A stretch of DNA of 64,000 nt, taken from NCBI GenBank assembly GCA_049975365.1, contig JBNGDS010000006.1, positions 5,010-69,009 on the forward strand, in the 5' to 3' direction. Made by a program: the position numbers and the translations under genes. Shown here in pieces: positions 46,586 through 55,280 of the stretch. The stretch is from DSBG01 sp049975365. GTDB lineage: Bacteria; Desulfobacterota; Desulfomonilia; UBA1062. Positions within the stretch are counted from its first letter, which is position 1. Every line of letters begins with the position of its first letter. The notes below the pieces were generated by a model. It did no database searches, was not told the origin of the DNA, and saw nothing but the letters and a program-made list of their open reading frames with translations.

Positions 46586-47476
46586 TCAGCCCCTGAGTTC
46601 AGGGGAATCCGTTCCCCAGAGGGCCTCGTGGATTTTCAGTGTTGCACGGGCGTTGTTGAGCGTGTAGAAATGCACTCCCCGTGCGTTATTGTCGATGAGG
46701 TCTCTCACCTGCCGGGTTGCCCAGTCGATTCCTATCTGCTCTATGCAGTCAGGGTCCTCTGTCCCGCAGACAGATCTCAACAGTCCTGCGGGGAAGCGGG
46801 CACCTGCAGCAAGTTCGGACATGCGGATCATACCGCTCTTTGAGATGATCGGCATGATGCCCGCGATGATCGGCACGTGGATACCCGAGAGTTCGCACCG
46901 TTCACAGAAATCATAGAAGTCACGGTTGTCGAAGAAGAGCTGGGTAATGATGTAATCCGCCCCTGCATCAACCTTGGCTTTGAGAAAGTCGATTTCCCGC
47001 AGCCTGTTGGGGGTTTCCGGATGGCCTTCAGGAAATCCCGCCACACCGACGCAGAGATCGGGAAAGTGCTTTTTGATGAAGGTTACGAGGTCGATGGCAT
47101 GGGCGAAACCGTCTTCTGCAGGGACCCATCCGGTCTGCCCGGCGGGAGGATCTCCACGCAGAGCAAGGATGTTTTCTATTCCGTGTTCGTGGTATCTCTC
47201 GAGAATCTTCAGAATGTCGTCCCTACTGGAACACACGCAGGTGAGGTGGGATACGACCGTGAGCTCTGTCTCCTGATTGATCCTGACAACCAGGTTGTGG
47301 GTGTTTTCCCTGGTGGAGCCGCCTGCGCCATAGGTTACACTCACCCAGGACGGCTGCAGCGGCATGAGGTCAGAAATCGTGTGAAAGAGCTGATCCCATG
47401 CCTTCTCAGATTTCGGGGGGAAGAACTCGAAACTGAACGTCATTGGTGTGGACGAGAAGATCTCACGTACCTGCAT
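46586..47476 (-). CDS. metF: 5,10-methylenetetrahydrofolate reductase MetF
   Basis: 296 residues, the normal length. FSFEFFPPKSEKAW (catalytic Glu), WVSVTYGAGGSTRENT, ILALRGDPP (FAD/folate-binding Asp), GYPEGH-equivalent GFPEGHPE and ADYIITQLFFD (folate-binding Gln) are all there. It makes 5-methyl-THF, for methionine synthesis or, in acetogens and relatives, the methyl branch of the Wood-Ljungdahl pathway. No MetV partner is adjacent. Confidence 0.95.
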   Translation of the reverse strand: MQVREIFSSTPMTFSFEFFPPKSEKAWDQLFHTISDLMPLQPSWVSVTYGAGGSTRENTHNLVVRINQETELTVVSHLTCVCSSRDDILKILERYHEHGIENILALRGDPPAGQTGWVPAEDGFAHAIDLVTFIKKHFPDLCVGVAGFPEGHPETPNRLREIDFLKAKVDAGADYIITQLFFDNRDFYDFCERCELSGIHVPIIAGIMPIISKSGMIRMSELAAGARFPAGLLRSVCGTEDPDCIEQIGIDWATRQVRDLIDNNARGVHFYTLNNARATLKIHEALWGTDSPELRG

Positions 47477-47790
47477 TGTTCACCGTTCCGGATATTCTCA
47501 GTGATTCTGATTGTTCCTTCATGATATGCACAACGATCGGCCCATAGTGCAGGAAACTCAACCGCTTGTCAATGCAGTCCGTGCTCCATCCAAAACTTGA
47601 ATGTAACAGGTCAAACCCTTCGAAGGGATCAGTGATGGTGCTGACATCACGAGGTCCTCCTGAGCGAGCCGGGAGAGAAACGTGTCTTTGCTTTTCCTTG
47701 AGCGACATCGACCACCACCACGCACCACATGGGTGGACGGGGGAATTCCCGAGGATGCACACGAGCGTCTGTTCTCCAGAGTGGTCGATT
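47477..47790. other. gene-free stretch upstream of metF
   Basis: 314 bases in which several frames are open on both strands but none reads like protein or has a ribosome site. I see no clear hairpin with a T-run and no recognisable riboswitch. Confidence 0.4.
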
Positions 47791-48141
47791 TCAGATACAT
47801 TTTTCGATGATCTGTGCATACTTCTCAGGGAGCTCAAACGACCTGCCAATGCAATAGTCCCGGGCCACCTGTTCGATCCACTCCCTGGATGCACGAAGGT
47901 TGCCGATGGTGATTGCTGTCTTTCCCCCATCCCTCGTGATGGCGTAAGCCTCGAGATAGAGAGTGATGGGAGTATCTTCACCGTTCAGGAGCACCGTAAG
48001 CTCAAGGGTCTTTCGAGCCGAATCCAGGTGAAGATCGAGCAGTCTTCCGAACCGCTCAAGATGATTTCTGGCAATGATCTTCAGTGAAGCGGAGATGGCC
48101 AGATCTTTTCCGCGACTAAGCATGGTCTTCATTGATCCCAT
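47791..48141 (-). CDS. conserved-looking protein of unknown function (116 aa)
   Basis: Begins MGSMKTMLSRGKDLAI; three Mets (48141, 48132, 48123) are possible starts and none has a strong ribosome site. The body has regular alternation: SLKIIARNHLERFGRLLDLHLD, TLELTVLLNGEDTPITLYLEAYAITRDGGKTAITIGNLRASREWIEQVARDYC, suggesting an alpha-beta sandwich. It follows the 179-aa unknown gene by 17 bases, so the two form a pair. I recognise no family. Confidence 0.6.
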   Translation of the reverse strand: MGSMKTMLSRGKDLAISASLKIIARNHLERFGRLLDLHLDSARKTLELTVLLNGEDTPITLYLEAYAITRDGGKTAITIGNLRASREWIEQVARDYCIGRSFELPEKYAQIIEKCI

Positions 48142-48158
48142 GTGAAGCGATCGGTTTT

Positions 48159-48698
48159 CTACGGGGAAGAGGCCTGTTTTGCAGCCATGAGGAGAACGAG
48201 ATACAGAGGGGCGAACAATTCGATGTACTCGTTCTCCCCTTCGGTGAGGATGTACTGCATGGTCGTAGAGTGTACGGTCGTCAGCCACTGTTCCAGAGGG
48301 GTATTCCCCCTGGCATCCTCGATGATCTCGCTCAACAGGTACATTCCATCTCTCAAGATCCGGCTGCGCTGCTGTTCCGAATAGGAGCTGAACAGGACAG
48401 AACCTGCAGAGTCCATGAGAACATCTCCTTGGATGTCGATCCCTTCCTCTTTCAGCGAGGAGATCATGGGAACCGTACAGGCAGCCATGAAGCACGCGCA
48501 CACCGCCGATTTCTCGGGAGAGCTGTGGTCAGGATGCGGGATATGGTCCGTTCCGTCCATGGCGTGGTCCATGATGGTCGTCAGGACCGTCACCAGGGAT
48601 TGCATCACCTCGGAACCTGAGATGTCCCGGGAAGGTGTCTGGATGCTCTCAGCCAGTTTCGTGAGGTGCTCACTGAAGTGAACGTGTGAGGATTCCAT
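48159..48698 (-). CDS. protein of unknown function (179 aa)
   Basis: A soluble, mainly alpha-helical protein. HFSEHLTKLAESIQTPS starts it, then LVTVLTTIMDHAMDGTDHIPHPDHSS, SAVCACFMAACTVPMISSLKEEGI and a C-terminal ELFAPLYLVLLMAAKQA. A small histidine/aspartate cluster (DHAMDGTDHIPHPDH) could bind metal. AGGTATC lies before the start. It is followed closely by the 116-aa unknown gene. I recognise neither. Confidence 0.65.
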   Translation of the reverse strand: MESSHVHFSEHLTKLAESIQTPSRDISGSEVMQSLVTVLTTIMDHAMDGTDHIPHPDHSSPEKSAVCACFMAACTVPMISSLKEEGIDIQGDVLMDSAGSVLFSSYSEQQRSRILRDGMYLLSEIIEDARGNTPLEQWLTTVHSTTMQYILTEGENEYIELFAPLYLVLLMAAKQASSP

Positions 48699-48772
48699 GT
48701 CTATCAGATACCTGCTTCATTCATCCCGGAAACCCGGCCTGCTTTTCTCCCCTGATCCATTGGCCGTGCAGA

Positions 48773-49804
48773 TTACGCATACCCGCTCGGATTTGACGCC
48801 TGCCATCGCCAGGCGTCTTCACACATCTCTTCGATTCCCTTTCTGGTTTTCCAGCCCAGCTCTTTCTCGGCCTTTGACGGGTCTGCATAACAGACCGCGA
48901 TATCTCCAGGACGCCTGCCAACGACTGTATAGGGGATCGTCCTCTTCGATGCCCGTTCAAACGCCGCGATCATCTCGAGGACACTGTATCCCCTTCCGGT
49001 TCCCAGGTTGTACGTAACAACACCTGAACCAGAGAAGAGTTTTTCCAGTGCATGGATATGACCGACAGCGAGGTCAACCACGTGGATGTAATCCCGGATC
49101 CCTGTCCCATCGGGGGTGGGATAGTCGTCGCCGAATATCCTGAGCTCAGGGAGATGGCCGATGGTCACCTGGGCCATGAAGGGCATGAGGTTGTTCGGGA
49201 TGCCATTCGGGTCCTCCCCGATCCTCCCGCTCTCGTGTGCGCCCACCGGGTTGAAATATCTCAGCAGGGCAACGTTCCAGAGGGGGTCCGAGGAGTGGAG
49301 GTCTCTCAGAATCTCCTCGATCATCAGTTTGGAACGCCCGTAGGGATTTGCCGGGGCCACGGGAAAATCCTCTCGGATCGGGACGGTCTCCGGTTCTCCA
49401 TACACGGTTGCAGAAGAACTGAACACGATGTTTCTCACCCCGTGTTTCTGCATGACTTCGCAGAGAATGAGGGTCCCGGTGATGTTGTTCAGGTAGTATC
49501 TCAAGGGGATTGCTACTGATTCCCCCACAGCCTTGAGTCCTGCGAAGTGAATCACGGCATCTATCCTGTGGGCCTGGAACACTGCGTCTATGGCATCCCT
49601 GTCCAGGAGATCCGATCTTGAGAATATCAGGGACCTGCCCGTTATGTCCTGAACACGGTTGAGGGATTCCTCCTTGGAGTTGGAGAGGTTGTCCACCACG
49701 ATGACATCATAGCCGGCCTTCAGGAGTTCAACACACGTGTGACTCCCGATGTAGCCGGCTCCTCCGGTTACCAGAATCTGCATCCGTGTGAGAGGTTTCT
49801 TCAT
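48773..49804 (-). CDS. galE: UDP-glucose 4-epimerase GalE
   Basis: 343 residues, interconverts UDP-glucose and UDP-galactose for surface polysaccharide. VTGGAGYIGSHTCVELL (NAD loop), NPYGRSKLMIE (YxxxK catalytic pair), SSSATVYGEPE (catalytic Ser region) and LRYFNPVGAHESGRIGEDP are classical. The start could also be M8 (49783); the longer one has AGGGA nearby. No sugar-transferase genes are next to it. Confidence 0.93.
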   Translation of the reverse strand: MKKPLTRMQILVTGGAGYIGSHTCVELLKAGYDVIVVDNLSNSKEESLNRVQDITGRSLIFSRSDLLDRDAIDAVFQAHRIDAVIHFAGLKAVGESVAIPLRYYLNNITGTLILCEVMQKHGVRNIVFSSSATVYGEPETVPIREDFPVAPANPYGRSKLMIEEILRDLHSSDPLWNVALLRYFNPVGAHESGRIGEDPNGIPNNLMPFMAQVTIGHLPELRIFGDDYPTPDGTGIRDYIHVVDLAVGHIHALEKLFSGSGVVTYNLGTGRGYSVLEMIAAFERASKRTIPYTVVGRRPGDIAVCYADPSKAEKELGWKTRKGIEEMCEDAWRWQASNPSGYA

Positions 49805-49887
49805 GGATTCCCTATACCTTATACATTGCCTGGGAGACCACAGTGAATTTCAGAATCCCCGGCACGGTGAAAAAGGGAGCGGACTCG

Positions 49888-50118
49888 CTACTCAAGCCTG
49901 CGTATCCCCCTGAACCGATTGGAAGCATCATACTCGATCTCAAAGGTGCCCTGTATACCGTCGGCATCCACGAACCCTCTCAGGATCGAAGCAGGAAATC
50001 TCACTGTCTTGCCGTCGTGAGCCTTCACGATGACATCCCGCTTTGATCCACGATAGTAGTCGAGGAAGAGATCAGCGGTGATTCTCAGGGAGAAGCGGGT
50101 GAAACGTGATTCATCCAT
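49888..50118 (-). CDS. DUF2835 family protein
   Basis: 76 residues. RFTRFSLRITADLFLDYYRGSKRDVIVKAHDGKTVRFPASILRGFVDADGIQGTFEIEYD fits DUF2835: a short protein with an FSL.I..D.F..YY motif and FPAS.LR.F...GI.G.F. The function is unknown. It lies 17 bases after the prc stop, on the same strand, so it may be co-transcribed with prc. Confidence 0.75.
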   Translation of the reverse strand: MDESRFTRFSLRITADLFLDYYRGSKRDVIVKAHDGKTVRFPASILRGFVDADGIQGTFEIEYDASNRFRGIRRLE

Positions 50119-50135
50119 TGTTCAGGCAGCGCCTG

Positions 50136-52259
50136 TTACCAGGTGGAGAGGAGGTGGTCAGGGGACGTGTTCGAGCCAAGGTCGACAAGATCGAGGATGA
50201 TATGCGCTCCTTCAATGAGGACAGGATCCTCATTGGAGGGCGTGTCACGCTCGGCGTCCTGGTCTTCTCCCTCTTCATCGATCTTCTGGATCGGGGGGAG
50301 TCCCTTTGCTGCTCGGCGTGTGTTCTCCAATGCGAGCCGGGCCTTCTGAGATTCCAGCTTTTCCTGTTTTCTCTGGGTTAGGTTCAGGGAGAGCGTTGTT
50401 CTATTTCTCAGTTGATCCAGGTATTCACGCATGTCCTTGATATATTTGAAATCAGGATCATTGCTGATTCGCTGTTCATGGAGTTCCCTGAGCCGTTTCT
50501 CCACGGGCTCAGGGGAGACGTATTCCTGATAGGGGACCGGGTCTATTCTGTCCCAGGGCAGTGCGTGTTCCAGGCTGCTTTCGCCTATGGTTTCCTTGTC
50601 GTACAGACTCGGGTAGGAGAGGTCGGGAACAATTCCCCTGTGCTGGGTGCTCTCTCCGGATATTCGGTAGAACTTGGCGGTCGTGATCTTCATCTGTCCC
50701 CGGCTCAGGGAGATGAGCGACTGGACAGTGCCCTTGCCGAAGCTGTTCTCCCCGATGATGATGCCCCTGTGATAGTCCTGGATCGCCCCCGCGAAAATCT
50801 CCGAGGCCGAGGCACTCATCCTGTTGATGATGACTGCCAGAGGCCCGGTATAGAAAATCCGCGGGTCACGGTCGTAGAGGACATCGACCTCGCCGTGGGT
50901 ATATTTGATCTGGACTGTCGGTCCTCTCCTGATGAACAGTCCCGTCAGGGATGTCGCCTCCTGGAGAGATCCTCCGCCGTTTTCCCGCAGGTCGATGATG
51001 AGGCCGGAGATATCTTCGGAGGCAAGCTCACCCAAAATGGCCTGCACGTCTCTGGTGGTGCTCTTGAAATCGGTGTCGCCCGACTGGAGCGCCCTGATAT
51101 CGAGATAAAAGGTGGGGATCTTCACGACCCCGATCCTGAAGGTTTGCCCCCCGCGTTCTAGAGTGAGGACGTCTTTCTTCGCAGCCTGTTCTTCGAGCGT
51201 CACTGTGTTCCGGGTGAGGTGTATGATCTGGGAGTCATGCTCGTCCGTCCCGTCAGCCGGGATGATGCGAAGCCGCACGATTGTCTCCTTTGGTCCCCTG
51301 ATGAGATCGACGACGTCATCCAGCCGCCATCCAATCACGTCCACGATCTCTCCCTGCAATCCCTGTCCCACACCGATGATCCGGTCGTTGGGTTTGAGCT
51401 GGCCGCTCTTGTCGGCGGGACCTGAGGGGATGAGCCTGACGATCTTGGTATATTCGTTCTCGGAGGTGAGCATCGCGCCGATCCCTTCGAGGGACAGGCT
51501 CATGTTGATGTTGAAATTCTCCGAGGATCTCGGTGAGAAGTACTGAGTGTGAGGATCGTAGACCTGCGAGAGGGCATTCATGTAGCTCTGAAACACGTCT
51601 TCGCTTGTCATCTGCTCCAGCCTGTGAATCTGGGACTGAAACCGTTTGAGCAGGGTGTCCTCGATTTCGCCGAAGTCCTTCTCTGCGAGTCTGAGGCTCA
51701 GCACTTCGCTCTTGAGCACCATCATCCACAGTTCTTCGAGTTCTCTCTTCGATGATGGCCAGGGGGCATCTTCCCGATCGATCTGCATGGTCTCTTCTGA
51801 GTCGAGGGACATGCCGGACAGTCCCTGCTCGATTCGTGCAATGAGGAAAGAAAGCCTTTCGGATGCCCTGGAGAGATAGCGGTTGTAGATGGCATAGGCC
51901 GGCAAGAGATCCCCCCTCAGGAGCGTGTCGTCGAGCATCGTGCGGTAGTGTTCGAATTCCGCGATGTCTGAAGCAAGAAAGTGCATGCGAGCGGGGTCGA
52001 GCTTTGAGAGATACGTGNNNNNNNNNNACGTGTCAAAGACCATGTTCGAGAGAGCGTCGTCGACCCTGATCTTGGAAAAGTGAGATGTCTTCAGGTATCT
52101 GAGAATTTCACCAGTCAGTTCAACATGTTCCTTGAGGGGAGAAATCTCGGTGATCTGCTGGGATGAAGAATTCTGGAGGGCATGGGATGCTGCCGGGAAA
52201 ATCGCAAGAAAGCTCCAGAGCCAGACAAGAATGAGGAGAGATGCACGGGTTTTCTTCAT
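50136..52259 (-). CDS. prc: tail-specific periplasmic protease Prc/CtpA (contains assembly gap)
   Basis: About 700 residues, S41A family. Signal peptide MKKTRASLLILVWLWSFLAIFPAASHA argues for the start at 52259. A helical N-terminal domain (DPARMHFLASDIAEFEHY) is followed by a PDZ domain (EGIGAMLTSENEYTKIVRLIPSGPADKSGQLKPNDRI), the protease domain with the nucleophile in NRMSASASEIFAGAIQDY and the Lys in GENSFGKGTVQSL, and the C-terminal DUF3340-like tail (KIDEEGEDQ). It trims C-termini of exported proteins. Ten Ns interrupt the N-terminal domain; joining the flanks at their shared ACGTG keeps the frame and gives FDTYLSKLD, which fits the family. Confidence 0.93.
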   Translation of the reverse strand: MKKTRASLLILVWLWSFLAIFPAASHALQNSSSQQITEISPLKEHVELTGEILRYLKTSHFSKIRVDDALSNMVFDTXXXXTYLSKLDPARMHFLASDIAEFEHYRTMLDDTLLRGDLLPAYAIYNRYLSRASERLSFLIARIEQGLSGMSLDSEETMQIDREDAPWPSSKRELEELWMMVLKSEVLSLRLAEKDFGEIEDTLLKRFQSQIHRLEQMTSEDVFQSYMNALSQVYDPHTQYFSPRSSENFNINMSLSLEGIGAMLTSENEYTKIVRLIPSGPADKSGQLKPNDRIIGVGQGLQGEIVDVIGWRLDDVVDLIRGPKETIVRLRIIPADGTDEHDSQIIHLTRNTVTLEEQAAKKDVLTLERGGQTFRIGVVKIPTFYLDIRALQSGDTDFKSTTRDVQAILGELASEDISGLIIDLRENGGGSLQEATSLTGLFIRRGPTVQIKYTHGEVDVLYDRDPRIFYTGPLAVIINRMSASASEIFAGAIQDYHRGIIIGENSFGKGTVQSLISLSRGQMKITTAKFYRISGESTQHRGIVPDLSYPSLYDKETIGESSLEHALPWDRIDPVPYQEYVSPEPVEKRLRELHEQRISNDPDFKYIKDMREYLDQLRNRTTLSLNLTQRKQEKLESQKARLALENTRRAAKGLPPIQKIDEEGEDQDAERDTPSNEDPVLIEGAHIILDLVDLGSNTSPDHLLSTW
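52018..52027. other. assembly gap (10 N) inside prc
   Basis: Ten unresolved bases. ACGTG ends the left flank (52013-52017) and begins the right flank (52028-52032), so the two contigs probably overlap by five bases and no sequence is missing. Confidence 0.9.
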
Positions 52260-52433
52260 GGATAGTAGCCTCTGTCTCATGCTGATGGGTCAGCGATCAT
52301 ACCAAGACTGGAGAAGAAACGCAATGACAGGCTCACCACATGAACGAGTTTCCGGAGGATGGAGTTCTCGATGTGTGAGGACTGGTATGTGATGGGTATG
52401 ATTCATCTCCTCCTCCAGTACTGTGAGTGGTGG

Positions 52434-53033
52434 TTACAGTGAGGTGTGTGACCAGAACTGGTCAATCCGCACCCCGGTGAGGTCAGCGTAGAGAGCGCTT
52501 CCTCCAGGCATAGACGGGTCGAGGAGAGAAGATGCCAGTTTGATGCACTCATCTGTACCTGCAAAGATGCTGTCGATGATGAGTTTCACCGTCTCGGGAT
52601 CCACGGGTGACGTCCAGACAGTCCTGTCCTGCGATGCGAGGCCCACCTGGATGGTGCCGAGATGAAATTCTTCTTTGGTATCAAAATCAAAGGTAATCCT
52701 CAAAGTGGCCTTTCTGGGGAATGAGGACACATAGGTAAAGTAGCGCCGTTCCACGCTCAACCAGGATCTCTGATCCCGTGCTGCTTCATGGAGGACCTGA
52801 TCCAGGGGGAGTTCGGTTTCGAAGATCACCACCGGCCTGTTTCTGTCACCAACACTGTCCCAGGTTGCATTGAAAAAGAACGGGTAGTGAGAAAACGTCC
52901 TGCCGATAGGGAGGCTTTGGTTTCCGAGGGTGTTCTGCTGAATAATCATGACATGGTTCCGGTCGCATCCGCCGATGATCGTGCTTACCAGTACCAAGGC
53001 TATGAAATGACATACTGTTCGTCGTATACGCAT
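52434..53033 (-). CDS. exported lipoprotein of unknown function
   Basis: 199 residues from ATG 53033 (MRIRRTVCHFIALVLVSTIIGGC, lipobox IIGGC after a basic start). The rest is beta-rich: TFSHYPFFFNATWDSVGDRNRPVVIFETELPLDQVLHEAA, RYFTYVSSFPRKATLRITFDFDTKEEFHLGTIQVGL. I do not recognise a family. An upstream extension to 53144 overlaps the cutA gene and is unlikely. Confidence 0.65.
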   Translation of the reverse strand: MRIRRTVCHFIALVLVSTIIGGCDRNHVMIIQQNTLGNQSLPIGRTFSHYPFFFNATWDSVGDRNRPVVIFETELPLDQVLHEAARDQRSWLSVERRYFTYVSSFPRKATLRITFDFDTKEEFHLGTIQVGLASQDRTVWTSPVDPETVKLIIDSIFAGTDECIKLASSLLDPSMPGGSALYADLTGVRIDQFWSHTSL

Positions 53034-53079
53034 GAACACATCTCTTCGAAATCCAGGGAGTATCAGGGATATGGTGAGG

Positions 53080-53415
53080 TTACCCTTCATGGCGAGAACA
53101 TGCCTCATCCATCCACCCAAGGTATTCGGGCAGGCCGCCATCAATCGCTATCCGGACAATCTCGGGGACTTCGTACTCGTGATTCTCTCTGATGAACTGC
53201 TGCACACGGTCATAGAGGGCAGTTTTCGTCTTTATGATCAGGAGAGACTCAGTGTCGCTGTTCAGTTCACCCCTCCACCGGTAAAAACTCAGAATACCCG
53301 TGATGTGTACGCAGGCAGCCATCCCGTTTTCTACGAGGGATTGGGCGAGCGCCTGCGCAGCACGTTCTTTCGGACACGTTGTGAGGATCACACAATACGG
53401 GTTCTCCGGTTTCAT
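53080..53415 (-). CDS. cutA: divalent-ion tolerance protein CutA
   Basis: 111 residues. CVILTTCPKERAAQALAQSLVENGMAACVHITGILSFYRWRGELNSDTESLLIIKTKTALYDRVQQFIRENHEYEVPEIVRIAIDGG matches CutA1 throughout, including the conserved AACV, YRWxG and EVPEI blocks. Members form very stable trimers and bind copper or other divalent ions weakly; the physiological role is debated. A clear GGAGGTATG precedes the start. Confidence 0.93.
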   Translation of the reverse strand: MKPENPYCVILTTCPKERAAQALAQSLVENGMAACVHITGILSFYRWRGELNSDTESLLIIKTKTALYDRVQQFIRENHEYEVPEIVRIAIDGGLPEYLGWMDEACSRHEG

Positions 53416-53495
53416 AAGACATACCTCCTTTTCTCAACTGTGCCGCCACGCAGGATGCAGGGAAAGAATCCAACGAGCAGGTCGGCTCAGGGAAA

Positions 53496-53873
53496 TCATT
53501 CTCCATGCTTCTGCACAAGAATCTTTGCCCCATCGTGTATTACCTTCAGCCGGGTGGGGTCATCCAGGAATCGCCCGATGACCGTTACAGGGCTGTATGC
53601 CTTGGGGCAGGAATCTCTGCTCGCAGGTGTGGGCCCGAAGAAGATACAGAATGCCGGTCCGTCCGGCCAGTATCCGAGATCTCCAATCTCCACATCTGTG
53701 CGTGCATCGCCTTCGAGGCTCATCTCCAGGGGGATGGGAAAATAGATTTCCTCTCCCCAGAGATTCACTTTTCCCTGCACGGGAAGCAGAGAGAGAATGT
53801 TGCGCGATGTCTCGCAATCTACGAGTTCGGCCTTGAAGATTTCCCTCTCAATCACAATAAGGATCCTGTACAT
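53496..53873 (-). CDS. cyclophilin-like-fold protein (DUF369 type)
   Basis: 125 residues. LPVQGKVNLWGEEIYFPIPLEM, EIGDLGYWPDGPAFCIFFGPTP and SPVTVIGRFLDDPTRLKVIHDGAKILV are the motifs of a small cyclophilin-like family with unknown activity (Thermotoga TM1367 type). It is not a proline isomerase by sequence: no FxxQ motif. AGGAGT precedes the start. Confidence 0.75.
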   Translation of the reverse strand: MYRILIVIEREIFKAELVDCETSRNILSLLPVQGKVNLWGEEIYFPIPLEMSLEGDARTDVEIGDLGYWPDGPAFCIFFGPTPASRDSCPKAYSPVTVIGRFLDDPTRLKVIHDGAKILVQKHGE

Positions 53874-54177
53874 ATCTTACTCCTGAGAATCACGATTCCT
53901 GATGTCCTGATCCCATGGCTCCGGAACGGGACAGACTCCGTCTGAGGATGGTGAACCGGCACGTCCCGGGGCCCATCTGAAGAAACAATAGCATTATATG
54001 TATTTATTCAGAATTACATATGATTTGTCAAGGACATGTGGAGACTGGGGTTGTGAGGGTGTAGAGTATAGTGAAGTGCTGCTATCAGGACCTGCAGGGA
54101 AAGGAGAGGGGTTAAATCTGCCCGAAATCTCCCTGGGTCCCACGAAAAGGAAGACAGGGTCCAGACGAGGCGATGAA
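53874..54177. other. gene-free intergenic stretch with ATATGTA/TACATAT inverted repeat
   Basis: Perfect seven-base arms ATATGTA (53996-54002) and TACATAT (54015-54021) flank a 12-base AT-rich loop. On the - strand TTGACA stands upstream of TATAAT but 27 bases apart, too far for a standard promoter. An AT-rich promoter region for the 125-aa gene is likely. No gene is seen. Confidence 0.4.
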
Positions 54178-54591
54178 TTATTCAGGAACCCGTACGGATG
54201 CTGTCCCGGTGATAACGATGGTTCCATCCTGATTCGTTAGGACAGATTCTATCTTCAGGCCCCTCTTTTCAGGGATCTTCTCAGTTATGGTCGATTCCAC
54301 CCTGATGGTGTCACCCACCTTCACTGGGGCCGTGAAGATGATCGATTGTGAGACATGGATTCCACCTGCACCGACAATCTCCGTGAGGGTAGGGTCGATG
54401 AGACTCGCACTGAGCATGCCGTGTGCAATCCGCGTGTTGAACCTCGTTGCCTGTGCGAAGGTCTCACTGACATGCAATGGATTGAAATCTCCGCAGATTC
54501 CGCAGAAAGCGAAGATATCGGCGTCTGTAATGGTCTTCTCGAACCAGGAACTCTCCCCGAGCGCGAGATCTTCGAAGCGTTTCTTTTTCAC
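54178..54591 (-). CDS. MaoC-family (R)-specific enoyl-CoA hydratase
   Basis: 137 residues from a GTG at 54591 preceded by GGAGGACG. Single hot-dog domain with the hydratase motif FCGICGDFNPLHV (catalytic Asp and His) and RIAHGMLSASL. Hydrates trans-enoyl-CoA to (R)-3-hydroxyacyl-CoA, for beta-oxidation variants or PHA supply. It stands alone, right after a terminator-like hairpin, near the regulated acyl-CoA cluster. Confidence 0.88.
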   Translation of the reverse strand: MKKKRFEDLALGESSWFEKTITDADIFAFCGICGDFNPLHVSETFAQATRFNTRIAHGMLSASLIDPTLTEIVGAGGIHVSQSIIFTAPVKVGDTIRVESTITEKIPEKRGLKIESVLTNQDGTIVITGTASVRVPE

Positions 54592-54638
54592 GGCAGACGT
54601 CCTCCTTGTACGTGAAGATCCCTTCCATGAGAGAAAAT

Positions 54639-54676
54639 AAAAAAGCTGGCATGTTCTGTTCGCTCACACCAGCTTT
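54639..54676 (-). terminator. terminator-like hairpin upstream of the maoC gene
   Basis: On the - strand AAAGCTGG pairs with CCAGCTTT (8 bp, 19-base loop) and runs into six Ts. It lies about 50 bases before the MaoC GTG start with no gene immediately upstream, so it may be a leader attenuator as well as a terminator. On the + strand it is followed by ATAGGAGGG. Confidence 0.55.
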
Positions 54677-54941
54677 CCATAGGAGGGTATTTCGTTACGA
54701 GAGAGTCGTAATCTGCCCGTGAATATTGCAATGAATGTGCCAGGCTCAGCCAGGAACCGGAATGGATTCTGCTCTCGCTGAGAATATGGTCGTTCCATCC
54801 ATCCGAACATCACAGGGTCATCCAGGTAATGATCTGGAAACAAAGGGATTTTTGTGTCGTGGTCTCAGAGAGAGCGATCGTTCAGGACCTCGAGGTGTCA
54901 TGAGAATATCATCTCTGTCACGGGGATGGTGAATTTTGGAC

Positions 54942-54980
54942 AAAAAAAAGCTGGTGGTTTAATTTGGAGGTACCACCAGC
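54942..54980 (-). terminator. terminator hairpin downstream of the sigma-54 regulator
   Basis: GCTGGTGGT (54950-54958) and ACCACCAGC (54972-54980) form a perfect 9-bp stem; on the - strand eight Ts follow (54949-54942). A second small stem CACTC/GAGTG (54998-55015 region) lies beside it. It is about 300 bases past the stop of the regulator gene. It shares stem core (GCTGG/CCAGC) and the flanking AGGAGGG with the hairpin at 54639. The stretch 54592-55280 holds no convincing gene. Confidence 0.6.
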
Positions 54981-55280
54981 CAAAAGGAGGGAACCTCACT
55001 CAAGAATGAGTGATGGTTAGGTTGTGATCAAGAATTAGCAAGTATCGGGCCAAAGAATAGGAAAAACATGAAAAACGAGTTATTTCAATAAACTAGATAA
55101 CACAGGGGATGAATGTCTCATTCGTGTACAGGTGGGAGTGTAGTAATTTGACACATGTTGTTTCAAATTGGGGACACATATCCGGACCAGTCACGTGAGA
55201 CCCTGGTCAGATGGATGCCTGAACCGTGCCTGTGCAAGGATTTCTTCAGCTCCAGGAAGCATCATCCACATGCAGAAAGA

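Noticed and set aside
47463..48087. Two overlapping ORFs (172 aa on -, 173 aa on +) near metF
   Set aside because: Low-complexity Ser/Arg-rich text, no ribosome site, and they overlap the 116-aa gene.
54735..54932. 65-aa + strand ORF between the two hairpins
   Set aside because: No ribosome site and no protein-like pattern.
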